13,639 nt of DNA from Pseudomonadota bacterium. GTDB lineage: Bacteria; Myxococcota_A; Polyangia; Polyangiales; Polyangiaceae. The stretch covers positions 1 to 13,639 of the forward strand of contig JAEYWK010000004.1 in the NCBI GenBank assembly GCA_023431345.1. Reading direction: 5' to 3'. Shown one piece after another: positions 1 through 6,877 of the stretch (positions within the stretch are counted from its first letter, which is position 1; each line of letters opens with the position of its first letter). The notes beneath the pieces were generated by a model, which saw nothing but the letters and a program-made list of their open reading frames with translations, did no database searches and was not told the origin of the DNA. Position numbers and translations under genes: made by a program.

Positions 1-91
1 CGCTCGCGCGGGCCGGCCGGGACGCCTCTGCTCCACTGCACGCCACGAGCAGACCGAGGAGGGAGCAGAGTTGGGCCGAGCGGACGCGCAT
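1..91 (-). CDS. Lipoprotein, N-terminal fragment (runs off the left edge)
   Basis: Reading leftward from the ATG at 91-89 gives about 30 residues before the window ends. The product begins MRVRSAQLCSLLGLLVAC and continues SGAEASRPARAS. This is a classic type II signal peptide: Arg-containing n-region, Leu-rich h-region and a lipobox LVAC with the lipidated Cys at residue 18. An AAAAGG ribosome-binding site (complement of 98-103) sits 6 bases upstream of the ATG. The frame stays open to the edge. The start is 43 bases downstream of the stop of the sensor kinase at 135-2237 on the same strand, so the two are probably cotranscribed. The mature domain is outside the window and no function can be given. 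Confidence comes from the coincidence of ribosome-binding site, signal peptide and operon-like spacing. Confidence 0.72.
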   Translation of the reverse strand, partial: MRVRSAQLCSLLGLLVACSGAEASRPARAS

Positions 92-97
92 CGCTGG

Positions 98-103
98 CCT
101 TTT
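98..103 (-). promoter_or_regulatory. Ribosome-binding site of the left-edge lipoprotein
   Basis: AAAAGG on the minus strand, 6 bases before the ATG at 91. It is the main support for calling a truncated gene at the window edge. Confidence 0.55.
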
Positions 104-134
104 AGACGAACCGCGCGGACACAACAATCGGGCT

Positions 135-2237
135 CTAGGCGCCGCGCGCTCGGCCTATCGCCGCCATGAGCTGGGCGGCCCCGAACGGCTTCGGCAAAAA
201 TTCGGCGCCCTGCCGGGCCAGCTCCGCCACCCTCTCCGGCGTGGGGCTGTAGCCGGACATCACGATCACCGACGCACCGGGGTGCAGCCCGCGCAGCGCG
301 TCGAGCGCCGTGAGCCCGTCTGCCGAGCCGAGCACGACGTCGGTCAGGATGAGGTCGAACCGTGCTCCGTCCGCTTTCGCGGCCAGCTGCGCGGCCTCCG
401 CGCTCGCCGCTTGCGTCGCCAGGTGACCCGAAGCCTCCAAGATGCGCACGATCAGCGTGCGCACGCTGTCTTCGTCGTCGACGACGAGCACCTGGAGCGC
501 CTTCGCCTCGGGCGTCGCCGCGCGCGTCACGCCCGAAGGCGGCTCGCTCTGTGCGCGCGGCAAGAGCACTCGAAAGCTCGTGCCAACGCCTTCTTGCGAG
601 ACGACCGAGACCTGCCCGCCGAGCTGCGTCACCAGACCGAACACCGTCGCGAGCCCCAGACCCGTGCCGCGGCCCGGGGGCTTGGTCGTGAAGAACGGCT
701 CGAAGATGCGAGCTTGAACCTCCGCGCTCATGCCGACGCCGCTGTCCTTGACGGTCAGCGCGACGTAGTCGCCCTCGCGCAGTCCGCTCGCCTCGTCCGC
801 CTCGCTCGCCTCGACGTGAAGCCGCTCGGTGCGGATCTCGAGCGTGCCGCCATCGGGCATCGCGTCCCGCGCGTTGGCGGCGAGGTTCATCAAGATTTGC
901 TCGAGCTCGACCGTGTTCGCGCTCACCTCGGCCGCGCCCGAGTCGAGGCTGAGCGACACCTGGATCTGCGCGCCGCACAGGCGCTCGAGGATCGGGGCCA
1001 GCTCGTGCACCACGCTGCCGACCAGCGTGCGCTGCTGGGTCTGCAGCACTTGGCGGCGCGCGAAGGTGAGCAGCTGCCGAGTGAGCGCCGCGGCCCGCTC
1101 CGTCGTGCGCTGGATGTCCGCCAAGTCACCGCGCGCCGCGTGCTCAGGTGGCAGCTGGCGCGCGGCGAGATCCGCGCAGGCTTGGATCACGAGCAGCAGG
1201 TTGTTGAAATCATGCGCGACTCCGCCCGCCAGCCGCCCCAGCGACTCCATGCGCCGCGTGCCCTCGAGGGCCTCGGAGAGCCGCTGCAGCTCGGTGATGT
1301 CGCGAGCGCTGACCGCGATCGCGCCTGCCATGTCCGAGCCCGGCTCGATGCGCGACATCCGAACGTGGAACCAGCGGAAGCCCTCGTCGCGCGCCTTCAA
1401 GCGCGCGACCACGAACGCCGCGCCGTCGCGCTGGGCCTTCTCGAAGGCACGCGTCACCCCCTCGTAGTCGGCCGGATGCACCAGCTCGGGCGCGGCTTGC
1501 CCCAAGGCGGAGGTCAGCTGCACGCCCAGCACCCGCTCGTGCGAAGGGCTGAGGTAGACGAAGCGCCCCTGCTCGTCGAGCACCGAGACCAGGTCGCTCA
1601 CTTGCTCCGACACCAGGCGGTAGCGGCTTTCCGCCTCACGCGACGCGGCGAGCGCATGCGCGGCGCGTAGCTCTTCACGCACGTGCGCGCGCAGGGCGCG
1701 CTCGGAGGCGATCGCGGCCAGCACCGCGACCGCCCACGTCGCCGCGAAGTAGTAGCCAGCCCCGACGAAATCACGCCAGTGTCCGGGCGCGGCGCGGTCA
1801 CGTAGGTACGCCTGCACGAGGAGCGCCGCGGCGCCCGCCAAACCGCACAGCACGACGCCGCGCGCGCGCATCGTCGCCTTCGCGACGAGCGGACACAACG
1901 CCACGAAGTACGCGATCACGATCACGTGCTCGCTCTGCACCGCCGTCGCGGACGAGCTGACGTATTGCACCAGCATCACGCCGATCAGCAGCGCTCCCGA
2001 GAGCGAGGCTCGCTCGGGCGCGCGGCCAACCCAGTACGCCCAGGCGAACCCGCCTGCCGCCAGTAACTGCGGCAAAGCCATCGCCCTGCTCGACATCGCC
2101 AGCGTCGAGAGCGACGCCAGCACCGTCATCACGGCGAACACCAGCGCAATGGCGCGCGCCGAGCTCGCGCGACGCGCGAAATCGGCGATGAGCGCCTCGG
2201 GGCGCGCTCGGACTGGCTTAGCGGCAAGGGCAGCCAA
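135..2237 (-). CDS. Membrane-bound PAS hybrid sensor histidine kinase with C-terminal receiver
   Basis: 700 residues. Residues about 30-178 contain roughly six hydrophobic segments and form a membrane sensor module with no recognisable ligand domain. A coiled linker (about 178-203) leads to a PAS domain (about 203-318), a HisKA domain with the phospho-accepting His at 342 in the motif GGVAHDFNNLL, and an HATPase domain (N-box Asn455, DSGVGM at 498-503, GRGTGLGL at 522-529). After a short linker comes a receiver domain (about 581-698) with acidic pocket Asp587/Asp588, phosphoacceptor Asp633 and Lys683. The HDFNN form is typical of NtrB-like hybrid kinases. There is no output domain, so signal presumably leaves by phosphorelay to an unlinked protein. 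The start is a TTG with only a G-rich stretch upstream; no better start was found before Met37, which would cut the first membrane segment. The next gene downstream is the left-edge lipoprotein. Confidence 0.93.
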   Translation of the reverse strand: MAALAAKPVRARPEALIADFARRASSARAIALVFAVMTVLASLSTLAMSSRAMALPQLLAAGGFAWAYWVGRAPERASLSGALLIGVMLVQYVSSSATAVQSEHVIVIAYFVALCPLVAKATMRARGVVLCGLAGAAALLVQAYLRDRAAPGHWRDFVGAGYYFAATWAVAVLAAIASERALRAHVREELRAAHALAASREAESRYRLVSEQVSDLVSVLDEQGRFVYLSPSHERVLGVQLTSALGQAAPELVHPADYEGVTRAFEKAQRDGAAFVVARLKARDEGFRWFHVRMSRIEPGSDMAGAIAVSARDITELQRLSEALEGTRRMESLGRLAGGVAHDFNNLLLVIQACADLAARQLPPEHAARGDLADIQRTTERAAALTRQLLTFARRQVLQTQQRTLVGSVVHELAPILERLCGAQIQVSLSLDSGAAEVSANTVELEQILMNLAANARDAMPDGGTLEIRTERLHVEASEADEASGLREGDYVALTVKDSGVGMSAEVQARIFEPFFTTKPPGRGTGLGLATVFGLVTQLGGQVSVVSQEGVGTSFRVLLPRAQSEPPSGVTRAATPEAKALQVLVVDDEDSVRTLIVRILEASGHLATQAASAEAAQLAAKADGARFDLILTDVVLGSADGLTALDALRGLHPGASVIVMSGYSPTPERVAELARQGAEFLPKPFGAAQLMAAIGRARGA

Positions 2238-2358
2238 GGGGAAGCCCCCGCTACGCTAGTCGGGCGCCAGCGACGCCGCCAGTCGGCCGGCACGAGACCG
2301 TCGTCCAGCGCGAAACACGGCAGACGACGTCAGTGAGCGCGCAGCAAGCCGTGAGCCT

Positions 2359-2970
2359 TTAGGGCCCCGCGCACCAGACCCGCGCGTTGGGCGCCCACAG
2401 CTCGCGGTCGAATCCGGAGATCCAGTAAGTCGAATAATCACCGAGCTGGACCAGATCCCGCCCCGCGACGCGACCAGCCATGTCGAAGTGCAAGGCGCGC
2501 TCTTGGTCGATCTGCACGACGACCTGGAGCTCGAACGCCCTGCTGCTGCGCGGTCGCTCCGTCGCCCGCTCACTCTGGAGCGCCGCCAGGTTATCCAGCG
2601 CCCGCTCGATGCGGGCCGGGGGGACGCGACAGCCGTTCGGCCCGCTGATGACCCATCCCCCCTGCTCTTTGCGGATGATGACCGCGCCCTCGTGCGCCAT
2701 GACGCGGAGCGTTGTGAGCTTGCCTCGCGACTCCGCGCTCAGCGCGGTGGCCGTGGAGACTTGCGGAGGCTCGCGCGGAGGGTGCGCGTCCTCGTCCCCG
2801 TGCTCATCGACGACGATCGCCGGAACGGCGGAAATGCTCGCCGCGGCGGAGCTCGCCGCGGCAGAGGGCGCAGGAGAAGCGGACGCAGAAAGACCGGGCG
2901 CCGGTCGCCTGGACTTGCTCTCGCACCCCGCGATCAGCGCGGCGAGCAGTAGCAGCCAGGCGACGTTCAT
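2359..2970 (-). CDS. DUF4340-like lipoprotein
   Basis: 203 residues from the ATG at 2970; the open frame extends further upstream, but that part is out-of-frame porin sequence. The N-terminus MNVAWLLLLAALIAGC is a lipoprotein signal peptide with Cys16 in the lipobox. A low-complexity Ala/Ser/Pro linker (about 20-60) follows. The C-terminal part resembles a single DUF4340 unit: a strand (KLTTLRVMAHEGAVIIRKE), then GGWVISGPNG, then a helix counting residues in and LDNLAALQSERA, then further strands ending DYSTYWISGFD. DUF4340 proteins are poorly understood; several sit with ABC-type gliding or export systems, which are absent here. Its start lies 13 bases after the porin stop, so it is the last gene of that operon and may be a periplasmic accessory of the porin. 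The family match was made by eye; no enzymatic motif is seen. The ribosome-binding site is weak (AGGG, 5 bases away). Confidence 0.82.
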   Translation of the reverse strand: MNVAWLLLLAALIAGCESKSRRPAPGLSASASPAPSAAASSAAASISAVPAIVVDEHGDEDAHPPREPPQVSTATALSAESRGKLTTLRVMAHEGAVIIRKEQGGWVISGPNGCRVPPARIERALDNLAALQSERATERPRSSRAFELQVVVQIDQERALHFDMAGRVAGRDLVQLGDYSTYWISGFDRELWAPNARVWCAGP

Positions 2971-2983
2971 CGACGCCCTGAGC

Positions 2984-4369
2984 TCACCACTCCAGCGTGA
3001 CGCCGCCGTTGACGATGTGCACCGTCTGCTTGACGTCCACGTACTTCGCCGTCGTCGCGTCGCCGACGTTGCGCGGGTCGAACGCATAGTGAGCGTTGAA
3101 GTAGTCGAGCCCGAGAACCATGTGGCTGATGCGATGGAAGACGCCGGCGCTGATACCCGTCTGCGTGCGAAGCAAGGGCGCCGCCGCCGGAACGGTATAG
3201 GGCGTGTCGAGAGCCATGCGATCGAAGCGAGCCTGGCCGAAGCCGCCCATGACCCACGTCTCGCCAAACTTGACCGAGGCCTGAGCCAGGAAGCCGCGCG
3301 TCGTGCGGAACACGCGCTCGTAGTTCTTCACTTCCCGCCCGTTCGCCTCCGAAGCGAGGCTGATGTAGATCGGGTTGAAGGTGAACGTGGTGAAGCCGTC
3401 CATACCCTGACCGCTGTAGCCAGAGACGCCCGCCTTCACCGCACCGAGGTTGGCCTGAAGGCCGCCGCCGAAGCCGTAGGCGTTCTGCGTGAAATCCTTC
3501 TGGACCACGTCGGCCGTGGTCGTGGCATCACCGTCTTGATCGACGCCGCCCGTCGTGCCGATGGTCTGCTGGAAGCCGTTCGCCCAAATCTTGATGCCCC
3601 AGCCCTCGCGCCAGCTGATGTTGGCGACGGCCTCCGCCTCGAAGCGAGGCAGCGGCGTCTGCAGCCAGTCGTAAGTGGGGATGGCCCTCGGGTCGAGCAC
3701 GCCGAAGCTCACGTTGACGATGTCCGCGATGCTGGGCGTCGTGTAGGTGATCTGAGCGCGGAAGTCGGGCCAGAGCGTGCCGAAACCCACGTGACCGCAC
3801 GCGCCGCCGAACACCTTCTCGTACGCGCACGGGAAGCCGAGACCATAGGCGTGGCCGATCTCGTAGTTCATGAACAGGTTCTGCCGCGGGAACAAGCTGA
3901 AGTCGCGGCCGGCTCGCACCGCACCCCAGTTACCCGATACGTCGAGGTACACCGACCGCGGGTCCATCCACGTCGGGTCCGCGATGAAAGACGGGTCGAT
4001 GTTGGTGATTTGCATCCCCACCTCGACGCGGCTCGCGAACTTCAGGTTCTCGCTGATCTCCTTGCGGAAGTTGAACGCGAGAGTCGACGGCACGTAGCCC
4101 GAACGGACCCTGGTCTTGCGTAGCTTGCCGTCGGCCGTGGCCTGAGACGGCACGGTGGACTCGTTGAAGCCCACCCAGTTCAAGCTGTTCAAACCCTCGG
4201 GGCGGTTGTCGCCCCAGACGTGAGACACGAACGCATTCACGCGGCCGTCAGTCGTGATGACCCAGCCGTCGGCCTCGCCCAGCTTGATTTCCGCGCTGGA
4301 CGTGGCCGGCCACAGCATCGCGACCGCCATGAGCGCGCCGACGCTCGCCTTCTTAGTGCTAACCCACAT
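2984..4369 (-). CDS. Outer-membrane porin-like beta-barrel protein
   Basis: 461 residues from the ATG at 4369. The first residues MWVSTKKASVGALMAVAMLW plus PATSSA form a Sec signal peptide cleaved near residue 26 (SSA/EIK). The mature chain shows alternating hydrophobic and polar strands throughout, many aromatic residues, Gly/Asn turns, no hydrophobic helix, and ends in GGVTLEW, a terminal aromatic residue as in the beta-signal read by the Bam complex. A stretch with WGAVRAGRDFSLFPRQNLFMNYEIG resembles the strand and inward loop region of Gram-negative general porins. One Cys pair (FPCAYEKVFGGACGH) may brace a loop. An AAAGG site 6 bases upstream fixes this start and excludes the 26 extra residues of the longer frame. 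It lies 107 bases downstream of the ThuA lipoprotein gene and 13 bases upstream of the DUF4340-like gene. Likely role: diffusion of the sugar substrate of this locus; the specificity is not readable. Confidence 0.85.
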   Translation of the reverse strand: MWVSTKKASVGALMAVAMLWPATSSAEIKLGEADGWVITTDGRVNAFVSHVWGDNRPEGLNSLNWVGFNESTVPSQATADGKLRKTRVRSGYVPSTLAFNFRKEISENLKFASRVEVGMQITNIDPSFIADPTWMDPRSVYLDVSGNWGAVRAGRDFSLFPRQNLFMNYEIGHAYGLGFPCAYEKVFGGACGHVGFGTLWPDFRAQITYTTPSIADIVNVSFGVLDPRAIPTYDWLQTPLPRFEAEAVANISWREGWGIKIWANGFQQTIGTTGGVDQDGDATTTADVVQKDFTQNAYGFGGGLQANLGAVKAGVSGYSGQGMDGFTTFTFNPIYISLASEANGREVKNYERVFRTTRGFLAQASVKFGETWVMGGFGQARFDRMALDTPYTVPAAAPLLRTQTGISAGVFHRISHMVLGLDYFNAHYAFDPRNVGDATTAKYVDVKQTVHIVNGGVTLEW

Positions 4370-4375
4370 CACTCG

Positions 4376-4380
4376 CCTTT
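4376..4380 (-). promoter_or_regulatory. Ribosome-binding site fixing the porin start
   Basis: AAAGG on the minus strand, 6 bases before the ATG at 4369. It selects the start that gives a proper signal peptide, against an in-frame start further upstream at 4447. Confidence 0.5.
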
Positions 4381-4470
4381 CGGTCGTCGCGTAGACGCTC
4401 GCCAACGCGCGCGCAAAGCCATACTGGCAATCGCGCCGCGGAAGCAAGCCCGAATCAACCTGCTATTGAG

Positions 4471-4490
4471 AACTAGTTACTTGATCAAGT
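4471..4490. repeat. Two abutting perfect palindromes over the ThuA stop codon
   Basis: AACTAGTT (4471-4478) is followed directly by ACTTGATCAAGT (4479-4490); both equal their own reverse complement. They cover the last codons and the TAA stop of the ThuA lipoprotein gene. The patch is AT-rich in otherwise GC-rich DNA. There is no U-tract, so an intrinsic terminator is unlikely; a protein-binding site or chance remain. Confidence 0.35.
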
Positions 4491-5577
4491 GCGCGCGGCG
4501 CACGGCCCACATGATGCCGCCGGTAATGTGCTTCTTGACCGTGGCGTCCTGGAACACAACGCCATCGTGTCCAATGGCGGTATAGAACGAGCGGAAGTTG
4601 CCGTACTCGCGAATCCACATAATCGGCTGGCCGTCGGCCGCCTTTTTCCCGAGGATCTTGAAGCCGGGCTTGGCGCTCCACTGCTGCCAGGAGTTGAACT
4701 TGTACCACTCCTCGTTCCGCTGCCACGGATTCGGAAGGCCCTTCAGGGCCGGGAAATCGAGCATCGACGCTTCGAGCTGGATCTGATCGGGCGTATTGGC
4801 GTTACCGTGACCGTTGTAGTACTGACCGGTCACTTCCGAGTAGAAAGCCCAGCCGTTCTCGGTGTCGGTCGCGGAGTGGACGCCGGCAAAAGCGCCGTTC
4901 TTTTGCGTCATCCAGTCTTCGTACGTCTTCTGTTGCGTGTTGTTGAAGATGTCGCTGGTCGAGTTCAGGAAGAAGATGATCTCGAACTGCGAGATCTGCT
5001 CCGGAGTGATGTACTTCGCCGTGTCCGCTTCGGTCTCGACGTTGAGGATCGTGAAGCCCTGTGCCTCCGCGATCTGCGCGAGCATCACCTTGCCCGTATC
5101 GATGGCGCTGGCGTGCCGGTAGCCGCCCGGCCCCTGCCGCGAATACACCATCATTTTGAACGGGCCGGAGCGATCCGAATAGGGACCGACTTCGCCGCCG
5201 CCGCCGCCAGAGCCGCCGCCGCCGCCCGTCGCGCTGCCACCGGTGTCGCCGGAGCCGCCCGTCGATCCGCCGGTGCCGGTACCGCCGGAGCCGCCCGTGT
5301 CCGTGGCGCCGCTGCCGCCGCTGCCGCCTTGCGGAAACACGCCCGTACCGGCGCTGCCCGCGGTGCCCGTCGGTGAGCCGCTCACGCCGCCCGTCGCTTC
5401 GCTACCGGACGCTCCCGGAATACCGCCGGTGGCGTCGCTGCCTGCGCTGCTTACCTGCCCGCCGGTGGCCGGGGGGTTCTGATTGAGGTCGGTGGCGCTG
5501 AGACCATCCGAGCAGGCGCTGACGCCGAGCGCCAGCACGACAACGAAAGAGGCGCCGAGGGTCATCGAGGTTCGCAT
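4477..5577 (-). CDS. ThuA-domain lipoprotein (trehalose-utilisation/GATase1-like fold) with Gly-rich tether
   Basis: 366 residues from the ATG at 5577. A lipoprotein signal peptide ends in VSAC with Cys22. Residues about 37-130 are a low-complexity linker of Gly, Ser, Thr and Ala with Gly runs. From about 139 to the end lies a ThuA-type domain: PFKMMVYSRQGPGGYRHAS, a strand ending EIIFFLN at 199-205, AFAGVHSATDTENGWAFY at 229-246, the NGHG segment, RNEEWYKF at 287-294 and FRSFYTAIGHDG near 328-339. ThuA proteins have a glutamine-amidotransferase-like flavodoxin fold and act in disaccharide (trehalose, 3-keto-sugar) metabolism; the exact reaction is not settled for most members. The lipobox and tether place this one on a membrane surface. 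Its neighbours are an isomerase/epimerase 58 bases upstream and a porin downstream. An AAAGG site 8 bases away supports this start over the tandem ATG pair at 5604/5601. Confidence 0.9.
   Translation of the reverse strand: MRTSMTLGASFVVVLALGVSACSDGLSATDLNQNPPATGGQVSSAGSDATGGIPGASGSEATGGVSGSPTGTAGSAGTGVFPQGGSGGSGATDTGGSGGTGTGGSTGGSGDTGGSATGGGGGSGGGGGEVGPYSDRSGPFKMMVYSRQGPGGYRHASAIDTGKVMLAQIAEAQGFTILNVETEADTAKYITPEQISQFEIIFFLNSTSDIFNNTQQKTYEDWMTQKNGAFAGVHSATDTENGWAFYSEVTGQYYNGHGNANTPDQIQLEASMLDFPALKGLPNPWQRNEEWYKFNSWQQWSAKPGFKILGKKAADGQPIMWIREYGNFRSFYTAIGHDGVVFQDATVKKHITGGIMWAVRRAHLIK
5194..5226. repeat. GCC trinucleotide runs in the Gly-rich tether
   Basis: Five GCC units (5194-5208), one AGA, then five more GCC units (5212-5226). 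They read as two runs of five GGC glycine codons on the minus strand inside the ThuA lipoprotein linker. The wider tract up to about 5460 is degenerate GGN/ACN/AGN coding repeat. Such runs can expand or contract in frame, so tether length may vary between strains. Confidence 0.75.
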
Positions 5578-5585
5578 GGGATTGG

Positions 5586-5590
5586 CCTTT
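5586..5590 (-). promoter_or_regulatory. Ribosome-binding site fixing the ThuA lipoprotein start
   Basis: AAAGG on the minus strand, 8 bases before the ATG at 5577. The alternative ATG pair at 5604/5601 has no such motif, and starting there would lengthen the n-region of the signal peptide. Confidence 0.45.
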
Positions 5591-5635
5591 GCTTGGGGCA
5601 TCATTGCAATAGTCGCGGCAACGGGGCTCTGCCGA

Positions 5636-6877
5636 TCAGGAACGATACGCTTCACGTCCGCGTCCCTGCACCGGGATGCCTTGAGCAGGTAAGACTTCAC
5701 TCTGAAGGGCGTACATGCAAGCAGCCGCCTCGTCGATTTTGCGTGTGAAGGCGAGGGACCCCGCCAGCACCGGCTTCAGCTTCTCTTTGTCTTGAGTGCG
5801 AGCAGGGCCGTACTCATGCTCGACGATCAGCGGCGCGCGAGTAAAATCCAGCGAAAGCAGCTCGCGCGCGGCCAGCTGGTGGTCGAGCCAATCGACCGAG
5901 CGATTCTGCAAGTAGGCCAGCGGATCATGACGCGCCGTGCCAGGCAGCTCGTGCTCGCACAGCGTGGTTTGCTTTTTCCAGGCGTTCAGCTGGTCCGCGG
6001 CTTTTTCTGACGGTTTTCCGCCGACCCAGTCACCGCGGTTCATGGTCTGCCCGCCGTAGCCCCACTCCGAGACACCCTTGGAGTTGATGACCTGGCCCTT
6101 GACGTGGAAGCCGTCGACCAAGAAGGCGTAGCCGCTGTCTTTCAGGAACTGAAAAATCGAGCGGGTGTCTTGGCCCATCAAGATGGCGTGTGACGGATCG
6201 TAGTGGATGCGCAGCTGGTCGCCCACCCCGTGCCGCTCGCAGATGCGATGCAGGGCGATCCACGCTCCCGGCGCGTAGCCGATGTTGTTATGGAAGTTGT
6301 CGCCGGTCGTCCAGCCCGGCATCGGGCACTGCTCGAGGCGGTAGCGGATACCGCGCGCCTTGGCGTCCTTCAGGAGCGGCACGAAGATGGCCTCGAACGC
6401 CTCGAGGTTCTGGTCCATGCTCTTCGTCTGGTCCCGACCGACGAAGCCGCACACCGCCGGTAGGCCGAGCAGCGCTGCCGTGTCGAACACGCGGCGCATG
6501 AAATCCAGCTTCTTCTCGCGGATCGCGCGCTCGTCGTGCAGCAGGTTGTCGAAGTACGCGATATCACTGATACCGACCTTCGACTCTTTCACCGCCGCCT
6601 CGACGCGATCGCGCCGCTTGGCGTCGAACGGGGCGCGCAGATCCAGCGTGTTCGCCACCGGGTCGAGCATGGCCTCCGCGGGGACGTCGCTCTCGCTCGG
6701 GTGGAGCGCGGCCGACAGCTGTAGCACGTCGGCCCCAATCTCACGGCCGAAGTAGAGCCAGTCTTCGATGGCGCGGTCCGGATCCGGATCTCGGACGTTA
6801 CGCGGAGTGAGCTCTTGCAGAGCGGCCGTGAGCACGCCCACCTGCATGAACTTGGGCTCGAAATTCCGGACGGTCAT
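5636..6877 (-). CDS. Sugar phosphate isomerase/epimerase family protein (xylose-isomerase-like TIM barrel), long variant
   Basis: 413 residues, no signal peptide, so cytoplasmic. The sequence fits the AP endonuclease 2/xylose-isomerase-like TIM barrel. The four metal ligands of the family are visible: Glu182 (YRLEQCPMPG), Asp227 with the adjacent His230 (IHYDPSHAILMG), His258 (DGFHVKG) and Glu353 (IVEHEYGP). The conserved WLYFGREIGADVLQLSA near the N-terminus is the first strand-helix unit. Members isomerise or epimerise sugars and sugar phosphates, or act on 3-keto-glycosides or inositols; the substrate cannot be read here. It is longer than the usual 250-300 residues, mainly because about 60 extra residues lie between His258 and Glu353. 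An AGGAG site 7 bases from the ATG confirms the start. It is the first gene of the minus-strand block, 58 bases before the ThuA lipoprotein gene and downstream of the PAS-AraC regulator. The association with ThuA supports disaccharide catabolism. Confidence 0.88.
   Translation of the reverse strand: MTVRNFEPKFMQVGVLTAALQELTPRNVRDPDPDRAIEDWLYFGREIGADVLQLSAALHPSESDVPAEAMLDPVANTLDLRAPFDAKRRDRVEAAVKESKVGISDIAYFDNLLHDERAIREKKLDFMRRVFDTAALLGLPAVCGFVGRDQTKSMDQNLEAFEAIFVPLLKDAKARGIRYRLEQCPMPGWTTGDNFHNNIGYAPGAWIALHRICERHGVGDQLRIHYDPSHAILMGQDTRSIFQFLKDSGYAFLVDGFHVKGQVINSKGVSEWGYGGQTMNRGDWVGGKPSEKAADQLNAWKKQTTLCEHELPGTARHDPLAYLQNRSVDWLDHQLAARELLSLDFTRAPLIVEHEYGPARTQDKEKLKPVLAGSLAFTRKIDEAAACMYALQSEVLPAQGIPVQGRGREAYRS

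Noticed and set aside
282..1670. Long plus-strand open frame (462 codons) opposite the membrane kinase
   Set aside because: Arg/Ala/His-rich composition without domains; it is the antisense shadow of a gene with all kinase and receiver motifs intact.
2290..2325. CGTCGTC/GACGACG stem downstream of the DUF4340-like gene as a terminator
   Set aside because: Only 7 pairs with a long loop of about 17 bases and no U-tract; expected by chance in this composition.
2970..3267. N-terminal extension of the DUF4340-like frame by 99 residues
   Set aside because: The extension is Arg/Ser/Thr-rich and lies inside the porin gene; the lipobox signal peptide begins at 2970.
2480..4123. Long plus-strand open frame (547 codons) opposite the porin and DUF4340-like genes
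   Set aside because: It overlaps two genes with signal peptides and ribosome-binding sites, and its product is low-complexity Arg/Ala/Val/Asp.
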